A DNA stretch of 64,000 nt. It comes from Anaspis maculata. Taxonomy: Eukaryota > Arthropoda > Insecta > Coleoptera > Scraptiidae. The stretch's first letter is position 1. Each line of letters opens with the position of its first letter. The notes beneath the pieces are model-generated. The model worked only from the letters and a program-made list of their open reading frames with translations, was not told the DNA's origin and searched no databases. A program made the position numbers and the translations under genes. Location: contig OX421965.1 in assembly GCA_949128115.1 (NCBI GenBank), positions 36,575,681 through 36,639,680 of the forward strand, written 5' to 3'. Positions 1-11,830 of this stretch are shown piece after piece.

Positions 1-764
1 CAGTACGTAGCTGGCTTTGGTGACAAAAGATTCAAGGCTCAGACCGCCCTTAGTGAGGATCACCATGACAACGGCTTATGGCAAAATGTATCCAATCACT
101 TAGATCGCGTTATTTGGCTAGTTACGTCGCCCGTGCGTCGCCCTAACTTTGCGTCTCCGACTTGATATTGAGCCGTCAGTCATTAAGTCAATCTAGTCAC
201 TCCAATAGCTATTATATTACATTTTCTCTCCCAAAAGAAAATTTGGTTGATCGCATGTTACTACAAAGTACAGTACGACTGAAATACTACAAGGTTTTGT
301 TCCGTAAAAACTGTTGTGGTTAGACTAAATTGCCAAACTGACGCTAAATAGTTATGTTCGGTATTTTTTTTTCAGCCACAAATTGCTTAATTATAACAAA
401 CCTATTAGTAGAATTTTAGCTGTACTGCATAAAAAGTTGAAACGGAACTCAAGTGGTTTTACCTCTTCAAACGATTTGCATGCCTTCGGAAAGCATGAGA
501 AAAACAATTATTATTATTATTTATTTACTCCTTAATAACGACAAACAAACATAAGTCCATGATAAATATTCAAGTAACTTACACGTATATCTACAGTCTA
601 CACATAAACACTGGCAAAACAGAGACTCTTTAAATCAGCTACCAAGTGGAAAATGAAATTCAACTGTTATATTGAATTCCAATTCGTTTACCTTCCTTTT
701 ATTTAATTTAATTGAGCATATCGTGTGCAAATTTTTGCAAGTTGTGGTGTTTGCAATGTTTTAC
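1..764 (-). other. MLK intron after exon 5 (runs off the left edge)
   Basis: AT-rich sequence downstream of the exon 5 donor. I see no further MLK exon, no recognisable repeat and no open frame with protein-like content here. Confidence 0.6.
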
Positions 765-940
765 CTTTTCTTTTCTGCGCAATTCCAAGAGGACCTCTTC
801 GATTTCCTGCCTCCAGTCATCCTGCATAATGTGAAAGCTCTCGTGGGGTGTTTGGGTGAAGGACGAGTGCCGGATCGAGTCCAGGTCGTCCAATATCTGC
901 TCGAAAGTCGGCCTGTTGTGCGGGTCTGAGTCCCAGCATT
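765..940 (-). CDS. slpr: MLK-family kinase (slipper-like), coding exon 5: end of kinase domain and start of zipper region
   Basis: This exon encodes residues 381-438 of the joined protein. It begins at an AG acceptor (TTCTAG, complement of 941-946) and completes a Lys codon split after exon 4, giving ELMEKCWDSDPHNRPTF. That is kinase subdomain XI with the invariant Arg (R389). The domain ends near residue 400. The following stretch is charged and Leu-containing (QEIEEVLLELRRKEK) and looks like the entry into the MLK leucine-zipper region. The exon is 176 nt and ends in phase 0 at AAG|GTAAAA (donor at 764-763). The remaining zipper, CRIB motif and C-terminal tail typical of MLKs must lie left of the window. 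The frame and both splice sites are read directly from the sequence; the orthology is inferred. Confidence 0.93.
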
Positions 941-1592
941 CTAGAAGAAACGATACGTCCTTATAATTCTAGACAAGATGGAATTATTCCAATGCAATTT
1001 CTACTGCATGATATACAATTTGCACTGCACAACTGTCGGAAAGGTGTTTCGGCGTCAGACACGCTGAGGAGGCATGCAATGCCAAAACATCGGTGTCCGC
1101 ACGAGCTCGGCTCGTCTTTTTTTCGGCAGCCAATTACCCTTAGTACTTAGTTATCAATCAACAATCATTCAGTTGAAAAATTTTAACGATTCTTGCCAAA
1201 AAAAATTTAATCCAAGATTTGAGCTATGGCTTTGAAACTATCTTTGATGGAACCATTGGAGCTTACTGAACAAATGCATATCATTGCTGGTCATGAAGTA
1301 TGTGTTCGAAGGTTTTCCCAAGCAAAAACGAAGAAGTGTGTTATTTCTTTATTGCCCCAATTTTTTTTATCCCTGGCGCCTGAACCAACTAGGGTTTTCG
1401 GCTATAATAATTATGCAAATCGTTGGTGATTCGGCAAATGCACGTATCTACAAAAAAAAATCGAATTTGAGGGTTTCACGCCAATTATCTAAAACTAAAA
1501 ACTAGACATTGTTTTTTACAAAAAGTGTCGAAAATATTGGCCATTTCTTTCTCTTTTTAAATGCATATGAAAGCCTGGTGTCTGATTTAGAG

Positions 1593-2827
1593 TTTTTAGC
1601 GCATTTTCCATCGTGATGAAAACCGCTATTGCAGCCGCTTTGTCCGTCCGTCCGTCTGCCTGTCCGTTCCTCGAACTCCTCGCAAACTAGACGCCCTAGC
1701 TTTCTGATGTTTTCGCTGTTACAAGGCTGCCACTCCCAAAGCTGGGCTAGGCTATATTGAATGTCTATACTGCCAACATAGAGAAAACCGCCCACCGAGC
1801 CGCCACCGATCAACTTGAAATAACATGATATTGCAATTTCTCCCAAACCTAGTGCTCTGGGTAGCTAATCTTGAAAGTGTGGGAGAAACTCCCTGGGAGT
1901 AAAATACATTTCGCAGTACACTGATGCAGCAAATGTTGCCTAAAATCATGTTTTTATGCAACTTTAGCTACAACAGCCCAGGGAGTTTCTCCCACACTTT
2001 CAAGAATAGGTACCCTAGTGTTCTCATTTTATGAATAATACATAGTTGCCACTTATAAACGAAAGCCCAGAAACATTCAATCTTCAATATGTGCCGCCGA
2101 CATGAAAAAATTGCAAAAACCGCCCCCAATCAATTTAAAATGTAAACATAAACCCGAAGACATAGCGATCTAATTCTTCCGCTATATGAATAGCTGACCG
2201 AAAATGAGAAAAGAAAGGATAGTTTTGGTTAGTTGCCGCCCCCAGATTCCCAGACATTTAGAAACTGCCAACTCAAACTGTGCAAATTTGCTTAGCCGAA
2301 AGCTGCCGTTTCCACACGCCGCCCCCAAATAAGAGATAAATGGAAAACATAAACCCGAAGACATAGCGATTTAAGTCTTTCGCTATATGGATAGCTGACT
2401 AGAAATGGAAAAGGATAGGCTACTTTTGATATGGCCTCAAGCTTCCGCCCCCAAAAGAAAAAAAAGTGCTACTTTCAACAATTTTCACTCATTTAGAGGT
2501 TGATGTTACCTCAAACATTTAGAAACTCCCAACTCAAACTGTGCAGGAGTTTCTTTGCCAAACGCTGCCGCTCCCACACGCCGCCCCTAAAATAAGAGAT
2601 AAATGTAAAACATAAACCTTGTTGATGATTGGAAGAATTTTCATTCAAATCTATTTCACTGACAAGTACCCCATTCGGATAACAAAATATCACAATGAGT
2701 TTCAATTGAAGAGAGTGGGCAAAGAATGGTCTTTTTCCTTCAACCAAATTTCTTTACATTCACAATATGCCTCTTTAAGAAAATGCGCTACTGAGACTCA
2801 CGCAAGTGAAGGCATACTCACTTGTTT
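1593..2827 (+). mobile_element. Helentron-associated (DINE-1/HINE-like) non-autonomous element, copy 1
   Basis: The 5' end at about 1593 is TTTTTAGCGCATTTTCC. It is followed within 70 bp by a (GTCC)n-like microsatellite, then by degenerate tandem units of the Helentron-like core. The 3' end has the inverted sub-terminal motif AAAATGCGCTA at 2780-2790, then GAGACTCACGC and a run ending ACTCACTTGTTT. The sub-terminal inverted repeat near each end, microsatellite, tandem core and terminal hairpin-like segment match the described architecture of Helentron-associated elements. A 157-bp TIR element interrupts this copy. It carries no coding capacity. Confidence 0.65.
1859..2015. mobile_element. 157-bp MITE with ~39-bp TIRs nested in Helentron-like copy 1
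   Basis: The termini are GGGTAGCTAATCTTGAAAGT and the inverse of GGGTACCTATTCTTGAAAGT. The match extends about 39 bp with three mismatches. It is flanked by TAGTGCTCT (1850-1858) and TAGTGTTCT (2016-2024), a 9-bp duplication with one mismatch. The superfamily is not certain; an 8-9-bp duplication fits hAT- or Mutator-type insertion. Confidence 0.75.
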
Positions 2828-3954
2828 ATATTTTACGCAGTGCTACTGCTGTCCGGAGAAATTTACTCCAAGTCAGATACGTGTACTTGCTGAGTCGCCA
2901 ACGAAATAATAAAATCCTTCAATCAAATTCCAACTTCCAACTCGAAGGGAAACTTCACATCCGTTGGAAGCTTCCATCAAAATTATAACTTACGTAATAG
3001 TTCGTAGCTGGATATCGTCAAGAAAGTTTTTTGTCGACTACAATAGATTTTTTTCTGTTTTCCATATTTATGAAAATGCCATCCACAGCAACCTAAGCGA
3101 ACACACTAATTGCGTTGTAAAAAGCAGTTTAGTGATTTTTCATTTCCCTCGACTGCAGTAAAATGTAATAATATGAGACGTTCCAATTAAAATTTCATTT
3201 AGTGCACAATTCTCCTCATAATTTCGAATTCCATCAACCCTCATTATTGATGCGGTGAAAGCCTCCCGACGATCGACGCCTGCCTGGGCATAACTTCTCA
3301 AGAGCTGAACTGCAAAAAGTGCGAGACTTTTCTCCTTCTGCTCGCTCGCTTCTCTCGCGCCATCGGTGAGATCCAGTCGTCGTCGGTCTCATTTAAATTC
3401 GAGGTGTGTGCTCAAAATAAAAATGTGCGACTCAAACAATGAGAGAATTCAACAGCGTATACTTACAAGAATTATAGGACATGCACTTACTATCTGCCAG
3501 ATGGGAAAACCAAATTGTACGCAGACACAAATAGCTAGCGCAGAAAGAAAAAAAAGCGAAACTCGCAAATAATAAGATGTTATCGAGAGGAAAACTGTCA
3601 CCTGCAGGAACTGTAATTTATGTTCCGCTGGTTTATAGCTCACCGAGCGGAAATCTGCTCGTTTGTTTCCCGTTTTATTTGTACGCTAGTCCTTATTGCG
3701 ATTTATAGAACAATTTAGTACCTAGACCAGGGATTTCAAAAGAAAAAAGACCCGCTTTTTTGGTCAATTAATCCAATTTATTTGCAATTGAGATTTAGTG
3801 ATATCTTGCTGCTAGGTTAGCATTTTTTTTTGTTTCCGACTATTGGCTACCGCAGTGGGAGTGGGCACCACTGACAGGACACAGAAAGCGGATCCGTGTC
3901 AAGGAATGTGAAAGAACGTCGTGATCGGTTTTCACATTTCTGTCAAAAAGAAAC

Positions 3955-4310
3955 AGTTCAGTTGAGCTCAATCGCTCAAAGTTGTGTAATGTGAGTACCT
4001 TCACTTTGCCATCTGCCACCCTTTGAGTTTCGCCCGGCACAAGTTCGTGTCGGTGTCGCCTAGCTGACAAGAGAAATTCTACCCGATTGTATTAAATTTA
4101 TCGGGGCCATGAAGATTTGGTGTCTGAACGACAGTGACACGTCTCTGCGGCCACCGAGTCACATTTCCACGCTTGACACGGTCAATTTTGCGAAGATTTC
4201 AACATTTTGATGTCAGTTTGACAAGCAACATAACTTTTAAATAGGCAAGTTTCAGACCAGGCAAAACGACGGCAAGCCTACAATGCACACTAGGATTTGT
4301 CCAGGTCACT
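3955..4310 (+). repeat. Interspersed repeat family R1, copy 1
   Basis: This segment shares an ordered series of matches with 31005-31375 and 40078-40423: CTCAAAGTTG, then GCACAAGTTCGTGTCG, TTTGGTGTCTGAACGA, CATTTCCACGC, TCAGTTTGACA, and CGGCAAGCCTACAATGC. The three copies are diverged and all in + orientation. Confidence 0.7.
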
Positions 4311-4331
4311 TGAATCACAAAGCTGGACGTA

Positions 4332-4496
4332 TAGACAATACAAATAGAGAAGACCATATGTTATATCACCACCGTCGTCACGGATATTGGGGCATCAAAA
4401 ATCAGCCAACCTTTTTTTGAATGATGGAGTCGCCTGGTTCCTACGCAACCGTAAAAATCCGTGACGACATATGGTCTTTTCTATTTGTATTGTCTA
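4332..4496. mobile_element. 165-bp MITE, TA target duplication (family M1, copy 1)
   Basis: The terminal inverted repeat TAGACAATACAAATAGA occurs at both ends and the element is flanked by TA (4330-4331 and 4497-4498). A second copy of the same 165-bp length lies in inverted orientation at 14378-14542. A TA duplication and short length fit a Tc1/mariner-type MITE. Confidence 0.85.
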
Positions 4497-5216
4497 TACT
4501 TACATTTGCGTCATCTATGACATAAAGGAGCTGGTGAGGTGATTTTCAGTGCAATTATTGATTATCGGCTGGAAGCACGATGTCCCCACACAAGAGTTAG
4601 ACAGGCTGAGTCGGATTGGGCTTTATTCATAAGTCAACGACTTTGATTAGATATACAGACGCGCAAGTTGTCCAGGTCATTAGTTCATTAAATAGTTTGC
4701 TGCTGAAAAAAAAAGCGCCCACCAAGGTACGTAATAGGGTATTTCGTTTGGGCAGGTGCGCATGCGTGAAGGCGCCAAATTTTGAAAACTTTCGTATACC
4801 TGTCAGTTGAATGGCAACGCTGCATGCTCTGTCTAGCCCCCTGACCAGCTACTGGTTCCTGGCTGTCACTTTTACACACATCGTAAACACATCTCTTCGT
4901 AGCTTCTTTGAACTTCCTTCTCGGTACAACCATTTTCAACAAGTTGTGTTCTTTCGTCAAAACATGAGCAAATTAAATATGGAGGTTGGGTAGAAACGGG
5001 AAGTGTCATCATAATTGTCACAAGTGATAGTTGGCGCCGATCGCTTTTTGTTTCGAGCGCTGTTGCCATTTTCGTTGTTGCTGTACTTCCACAAATGATT
5101 ATTGAACTTAATTACAATAAAACATTTCCTTTGAATACCAAAGTGGTACCTAACATTCAACCAAATTATTTGTGGAATTCTAGGTGCACTACAGTATTTT
5201 CTAGTGTTAATTTTCA

Positions 5217-5714
<498 letters not shown>

Positions 5715-5746
5715 TCAGTGCAGGAACGGCAAACCCAATCCAAAAG

Positions 5747-7345
5747 AAAACAAGTGGATATGCCCTCACGGGCGTGAGGCTCAATAGCGCACTTCTTTCA
5801 TGAAGGATCAATGAACACAAGATGTTCATTATGGTCCTACCATTATTTAGACACGATTTTGCCTAGTTCGGTTCTCAAGACTATGAGCTATCCATAAAGA
5901 GTACCTATGCTGGAATGCAGGGGGTGACATACTTTATCATGGTAAATGCTTCCAATACAGGTGTCCCGTTTTTCAACGCTCACTATTGGTATCTCGGAAA
6001 CGGTAAGAGATACAGAGTCGGTTAAATTACAAAAAAGTTGCGCAATTTTATGGCTATTTAAAAAATGTCAAAATATCAAAGATATCTTTGTTAATTTTTG
6101 AAATATCCTAAAGAAACTGAAAAATGCCGAATTGCAAAAATCCAAATAACTTTTTTATTATGACAGCTCTCAATTTGAAAATTGGTATCCTGGCATTTTT
6201 GAAGGTCCTTGATCGACTGACGTCAATAATTTTTTCCTGCAGTTACTAGTTTTTGAGATATGACAGTTGACTTAATTTTTTCTTATGGACACCATATCAT
6301 TTATCCACACCATAAAACTCATCTTTTCTTTCCCTTTACAAAGATATAAAACACTCGTAGCATTTTTGTCAAAATAACCTGTAAAAATTGAAAAAACCAT
6401 TTCAGGGGCGAATAAATCTAGTTACCGGTTCGGTTGCCATGCTCTCGTGGCATAATAACAATGGCATTCGGTTGCCATGGTCGGTTGATTTTGGAAAAAG
6501 TTGAGTTACATTCCGTTTTTATGTATGGACTCCAATTCGGAGAATTGTAAATTATGAATGTTTATTGCTATTGCCATGTCATTTTGTGTTATACTTAGTT
6601 TTGTATTTGTTTTATTGTTATTTATTATCATTATCAAATACACAAAAACGGAATGTAACTCAACTTTTTCCAAAATCAACAGACCATAGCAACCAAATGC
6701 CATTGTTTATATGCCACAAGAGCATGGCAACCGAAGCGGTAACTCGATTTTTTCAATTTTTACAGGTTATTTTGACAAAAATGCTACAAGTGTTTTATAT
6801 CTTTGTAAAGAGGAAGAAAAGATGAGTTTCATGGGGTTGATAAATGATATAGTGCCCATAAGAAAAAATGAAGTGAACTGTCATATCTCAAAAACTAGTA
6901 AGCGCAGGGGAAAATTATTAATGTCAATCGCTCAAGAACCTTGAACAATGTCATGATACCAATTTTCAAATTGATAGCTGTCACAATAAAGAAATTATTC
7001 GAAATTTTCGAATTCGGCATTTTTCAGTTTTTTTGGGATATTTCAGAAATGACAGAAGATATCTTGGATATCTTGACATATTTGAGATAGTCATAAAATT
7101 GCGCAGCTTTTTGTAATTTAACCGACTTCGTATCTCTTACCGTTTCCGAGATACCAATAGTGAGCGTTGAAAAACGGGACACCTGTATATAACAATTTCC
7201 TAGTTATGTCCAGTTATGACATGACCCAGTTAACAACCAGACGGATTTTATTACCTACTAACAAGAAAAAATTTTTCATGAAGATCCTTTCGTCTAGGAC
7301 TAGATGCTGTGACGAAAAGACGGATAAAGCGAGGATATAAGCGCC
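5747..7345 (-). mobile_element. Helentron-like element copy 2, interrupted by a foldback
   Basis: The left edge has the 3'-type end in inverse: AAACAAGTGGATATGCCCTC, then ACGGGCGTGAGGCTCAATAGCGCACTTC. The pair GCCC/GGGC can form a hairpin. The right side carries GGACTAGATGCTGTGACG followed by AAAGACGGATAAAGCGAGGA, matching the 5' half of the 39.0-kb copy (minus orientation). The final GAAGTGCGCTAAA is missing, so this end is truncated. The element is split by the palindrome at 5956-7187: the sequences flanking the insert are contiguous in the 37.7-39.0-kb copy. Confidence 0.6.
5956..7187. mobile_element. 1.2-kb foldback (palindromic) element
   Basis: The left arm (5956 to about 6522) begins TACAGGTGTCCCGTTTTTCA. 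The right arm (about 6637 to 7187) ends with its complement. The arms match along nearly their whole length with scattered mismatches and leave a loop of about 115 bp. There is no coding capacity. The insertion site lies inside Helentron-like copy 2; I could not settle the target duplication. Confidence 0.85.
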
Positions 7346-8569
7346 TTCAGACTTTATTTAATAGATAGGTATATTTTCAAGTCCACGTTATGGATTTGAA
7401 CGCAATCGGATAAAAATTGTTGATTTCAAAATTCCTGCGGTTTTAGTGCTCCCCTACTATTTTTTAGCGCATTTTTATCCTTATTGAGCAAATATGGTTT
7501 TTAGTTTGGGTGCCAATATCCTTCAGGTACCTATTATTGGCTATTTCAAAATGCTAAATAGTCAAATGGCACTGTTGATGTCGGTTAGGAACACATGCAA
7601 GCATAGATTTCCAATAGGCACAGGCGTATCGCGCAGACTCGTAGCTTTGCGGTCGTTTTCAAAAATCCGTAACTATTGACCCGGGGACCGTATCGAAGCG
7701 AGTTTTTCTCAAAAGAAAGTTCAAATTCTTCTCAAAATATTACCCCCCACATGTGTTCATGTATTTTCTCAACAACATGTACTTGTCCGGAGTTGTCCGC
7801 ATGTTGTAACTTTTTAAATCCAATTGTGAACGTCAGCACTTAATCGGCGACGCCGCCCCACACTGGAATGTTATTATTGTAATTGTCTATGGTTATTTCG
7901 GCAAGACTTTTCTTGGTTCGGGTACCACGTCCATGAGCTACCTATTTGAATTATTCGAAATCTTGTCTAGGATTTCGTCCCGTTCGGGGAAAATTTCAAG
8001 CGCCAGCAAGCAACAAATAATACTCTGTCGTCAAGTCCCAGCTTCGGGTCATTTTCAAAAATTCGTAACTACTGACCCGTGGGTCGTACCGATGTGGAAT
8101 CTTTGTTATAAGAAAGTTCAAGTTCTTCTCCAAATATAATAATATTTAAAAGCAATAAAATCACTCTAGTATTCGACTGAAATTTTCGACTTTTCTTTCA
8201 GCAAGCAAGTTACGCTTACATCGCAGTTTCAAATTATTCACTGTTTACTTGAATCGAGCTTCAAAAATTACTTCACATTCACCGAGTCGCAATCGTGGAG
8301 GCCCACCACTTTTTGTCTTGTCTATGATTCTCAGTCCCAGGTGATTGGTAATTAGTAAATAATGATTGAAACAAAAAATAGACCAAAGTCAATAATCCAG
8401 TTAGATTAGAACTACGATCATAGAAGGACGGGCATCAAAATAGGGATATATTGCGGATTTTCTACATTTCATACGGAACATTCGCGATACAAACATTACG
8501 ACAAGATAGCTGCGGCATCGGCATGACAATCGCGGAATTTAGGAAACAACTCTCAAGCAAATCTTCGGG

Positions 8570-8600
8570 ATATTGTCGTCGTCGTCGCCGCCGTAACAAT
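8570..8600 (+). repeat. Short (GTC)n-type simple repeat
   Basis: TCGTCGTCGTCGCCGCCG within MLK intron 3. No associated feature. Confidence 0.6.
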
Positions 8601-9724
8601 ATCGATTCTGCACGGTCATGATGATGAAAAGTTTATGTTATGACATTTCGCGTCGTCCCAGAAAACAGCCCTCGACTCGTTTTCCTGCTTTGGCTACTTC
8701 TAGGCCCGGAGAAGTGTTTTCTCACCCGGCGGCAAGTAGGCACGCGGGCGAGGCGAAGCTCCTGCAATATTCACGACGTAATCCCAAAGGTCTTGAAAGC
8801 GAGGCTTCAGGATGGAAGGACGAGGAACATGGAAATAAAAACGGACGTGTGTGAAGTTTACAGCTTTGGGGGTGAAATGAAAGTTGTGCTCTCGCTGTTA
8901 GTCGAAAGCAGTTAGAGACACGAAAGGAAACGCTTCCAAGTTCTCTGCTGATGTCCGTGTTTTCTTGTTGTCAGCATTCATGACCCATTTGCAGATAATT
9001 CGCTTTGTCGCCGTTGTTTTGGTAAGTTTTACCAGAGTAAAATACTAAGACGTATGGCGTAATTAGTTTAGTCTATGATACCTTGACTGGCTGTAGGCTT
9101 GCAAAAAAGCTGGAAATGATATCAGTCCGAATTGATTCCACCAAGAAAAATATTATTGAAACAATATGATTTTCACCCTGTATCTTGAAATTGAGCGCTA
9201 CAGGGGGATATATTTTTTATATGTTCAATGGAAGACCAAAAGGTTGCTAAATATCGAAGTACTTTTCTTAAATCATTCCCTCGAATTGGACAAAAAATTA
9301 AAAAAATGAACTTTCACCCTGTATGCTAAATATTACGAGTCCCAGGGATTATGCTTTTGACATGCTAAACAGGTGGGGATGACCTAACCATATATCAAAA
9401 AACCGTTTTGAGAACTACTTTATTCAAGCAAAAAATCTATTGCCGATATACTGGACTAACAACAATAAGGAAAACAGTAAACAACCGCGTAGGAGACCAC
9501 ATAGTGCGTAGCACACCGTTTCAGTCGAGTTAAAGCTCGAGTGCAGCAACGCGTAGCCGGTTCCGAATTTGGATGGGTGACCAAGAAGGGCCGGACCCCG
9601 TCTAATTCCCAATTATGACTGCCACGTGAGAGAGTTAAGAAATTTTTGTACATCTTTTCGGGCAAAGAGAAACAAAATACCAACGGCTGCATCTGCTTCA
9701 ATGTTGTGTAGTCCCCCCACATAT

Positions 9725-10057
9725 ATCCTTATTCGTTTATTTAACGTCGGCCTATTTCCGCAATGAAGCCAAACACCGACGCCGGTGAATGCTTTCCTCC
9801 ACTATACCGGAAATTTTGCCGAACCACTGTGTGTTCCAACACAGGGTAGGGATTTTCAACGACCACCAACATCGCATGAGGTCGGCACCATCGCTCGTAT
9901 TTTATGTGCTATGCGACAGACGTCTTGCATTTAGCAAGCATTCCAACTAAACCAAGAAGCTTGTTTTCGAGGCGAAAATCCGTCCCCGGCGGGGATCGAA
10001 CCCGCGACCTCTGGAATGGTAGTCGACCGCGCTGACCACCACACCACAAGGTCCTCT
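9725..10057 (-). mobile_element. tRNA-derived SINE (full-length, 10-bp TSD)
   Basis: Read on the minus strand, the 5' end is a tRNA-like head: an A-box-like TGTGGTGTGGTGG, then a clear B box GGTTCGATCCC (complement of 9992-10002) in a GC-rich T-arm. A ~240-bp unrelated body follows, ending in an A-rich tail (GACGTTAAATAAACGAATAA). CCCCACATAT flanks both ends (9715-9724 and 10058-10067) as a target-site duplication. The head lacks a foldable acceptor stem, so it is not a functional tRNA gene. Confidence 0.8.
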
Positions 10058-11084
10058 CCCCACATATTTTGTACTAGCGTTTATTCCACTTTCCTGGTAC
10101 AGATACTATACATAACGTAAACTGCTCTTTGAGGTATTGCAATACTTACCGTGGGTTCCACAAAACAGATAATACGAGATTAGTTGATTTGCGATTTTTG
10201 TTTGTCAATTTGTAGCTGACTGATTAATGGAAATGGTGGTTTATCTCTCAATAATGGAAAGATGATGGGTGTAGTACAGATTTCAGGCATTTTTTGTGAG
10301 TAATCACCTAGCATTCAGCAGAAAAAAGTTCAGTTAATCTGCAATCAGCCTTGATCGCTGATAATCTTTTTTGTGGAACTGACGGTTAAGCTTGGTACAT
10401 ACAGGAAAGACCCTTCTATTGATTGTAAGGAACACTCGGGGGAAGAGAAGTAATTAGTTCAATGTCTTGTCCCATAAATATCGAGAAAGCCTCGTGACTC
10501 GCAAATTATGCGGTCAACCTCACTCCTGATCCTGACACTCCTGTTATAATCATTTAGTTCCGCTCGATTTTTATTGTCATCGATCTCAGATATTCTCACC
10601 TCAGTTGATTCTTGACAGTGGTGTCTCACTCGTTTCTTAGCAATTTTTCGCTTTTTTCCTCCCTAAATGAGATGAGGCGAAGGAGAATAGGGTAAAAGAA
10701 AAGCGCCTTATGTTGACGCAATCAGATATAGGTTAATGGAAGCCCAAACCCAAACTGTGAACAGTATCTTTTCGCTCAATGACATGCTAGTTATCCTTCA
10801 AACACCGAATGTAGCTTGAATTTATCGGAATTTGCCAAGCCCCAGGCTTGCTTTGGGGCGTTGCTATTGATGATACTTTTTCGCCGAGTAACTTTTGGTG
10901 CCGCTGGCTACTTTTGCTGCCAGCGCCGGCGGCGAAAATGTCGAACTTCAACCTCGACACTGCGGTGGCGGTCTTTTGACGTTTGAGAAGAATTTTTCTT
11001 CTAGATTCCAATTGGATCAGTAAGATTTACGCAGTTGCTGTGGTCGACAAGGAACATCGTCTTTACCATGGCTGGCTGTCCCTC

Positions 11085-11545
11085 GCTGACGCTACTGGGT
11101 GAGCCATGGTCACTGAAGAAAATTAATCTAAGCGGCGAAGTCCGGCGGTACTAAAGAGAATGGAATGTAAATCACGGAGTGGTGAGTACCCCCTACTTGA
11201 GCTTTTACCCACTGAAACAGCAAGCATGTATTAAGAAGATACATACAGGAAAGGGACAAGTTTCCACACTCACTAACGCGCGCCTCGTCCCGCGAAATCC
11301 AACTCTATAAAAGATTGTCCATCTAAGGCCCGACCTTTTCATGCCCGAATTTGTTCCGTATAACTCTATCTGGCAGATAAACGCTGCGCTGTACGTTCTA
11401 CGTAGCGTATCTGCCGAGTAGAGTTATACTAAGGGCCTAAGGAAGTTTTCTCGATTCATAGGGGCCACTGGACAGTGAGCATTTTACGCAGTACTATCGC
11501 GCTGAGCCATCATTTTTCTTCAGTGACCACTGCTCACCTAGCACC
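11085..11545. mobile_element. ~460-bp inverted-repeat element with central hairpin
   Basis: GGTGAGCCATGGTCACTGAA near the left end is mirrored at the right by the complement of GGTGAGCAGTGGTCACTGAA. A second inverted pair near 11357-11430 (TATAACTCTATCTGGCAGAT and its near-complement) forms a hairpin. The exact ends and target duplication are not defined. Confidence 0.5.
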
Positions 11546-11754
11546 TAGCACCTAGGAGCCACCAATCATGGTAGAGATTATGTCCCTCGTCACCACAGAA
11601 ACTTCCACAGCAGGAGGGCTCACGTTTCCTTACTTCCGTGCGCAGTCCCGGAAATTTCCACTTGTGGGTGCATCGCGTCGAGATGGCGGTGACAGCAGCT
11701 GTCACATTATACATCGCACATCTATCAAGGCGTCAAAATTTATTTTCATTTTTT

Positions 11755-11830
11755 ATTTTAATCGACTTATTCAACGAGGCGACATTCAGCCATTAGCTGC
11801 TCTACCAAGCAACCTCGGGGACAGCACAAA
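11755..11830 (-). mobile_element. 3' fragment of tRNA-Ser/Leu-type SINE (same family as 24.1 kb)
   Basis: On the minus strand it matches the body of the 24.1-kb SINE (GTCCC, then GTAGAGCAGCTAATGGCTG and TGTCGCCTC), followed by an A/T-rich tail GATTAAAATAAAAAATG. It lacks the tRNA-like head, so it is 5'-truncated. Confidence 0.55.

Noticed and set aside
3240..3420. Possible + strand promoter and first exon (GC patch ending in a CATCG|GTGAGA donor-like site)
   Set aside because: No downstream + strand exon could be found; a single donor-like site is not enough.
8640..8915. 91-codon + strand frame with a hydrophobic start
   Set aside because: The hydrophobic stretch is not at the N-terminus in a convincing signal-peptide form, the frame sits in a GC-rich patch of intron 3, and nothing else supports a gene.
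9960..10057. Functional tRNA gene on the minus strand
   Set aside because: Good B box, but no matching acceptor stem and no clear cloverleaf. It is continuous with a SINE body and flanked by a target duplication.
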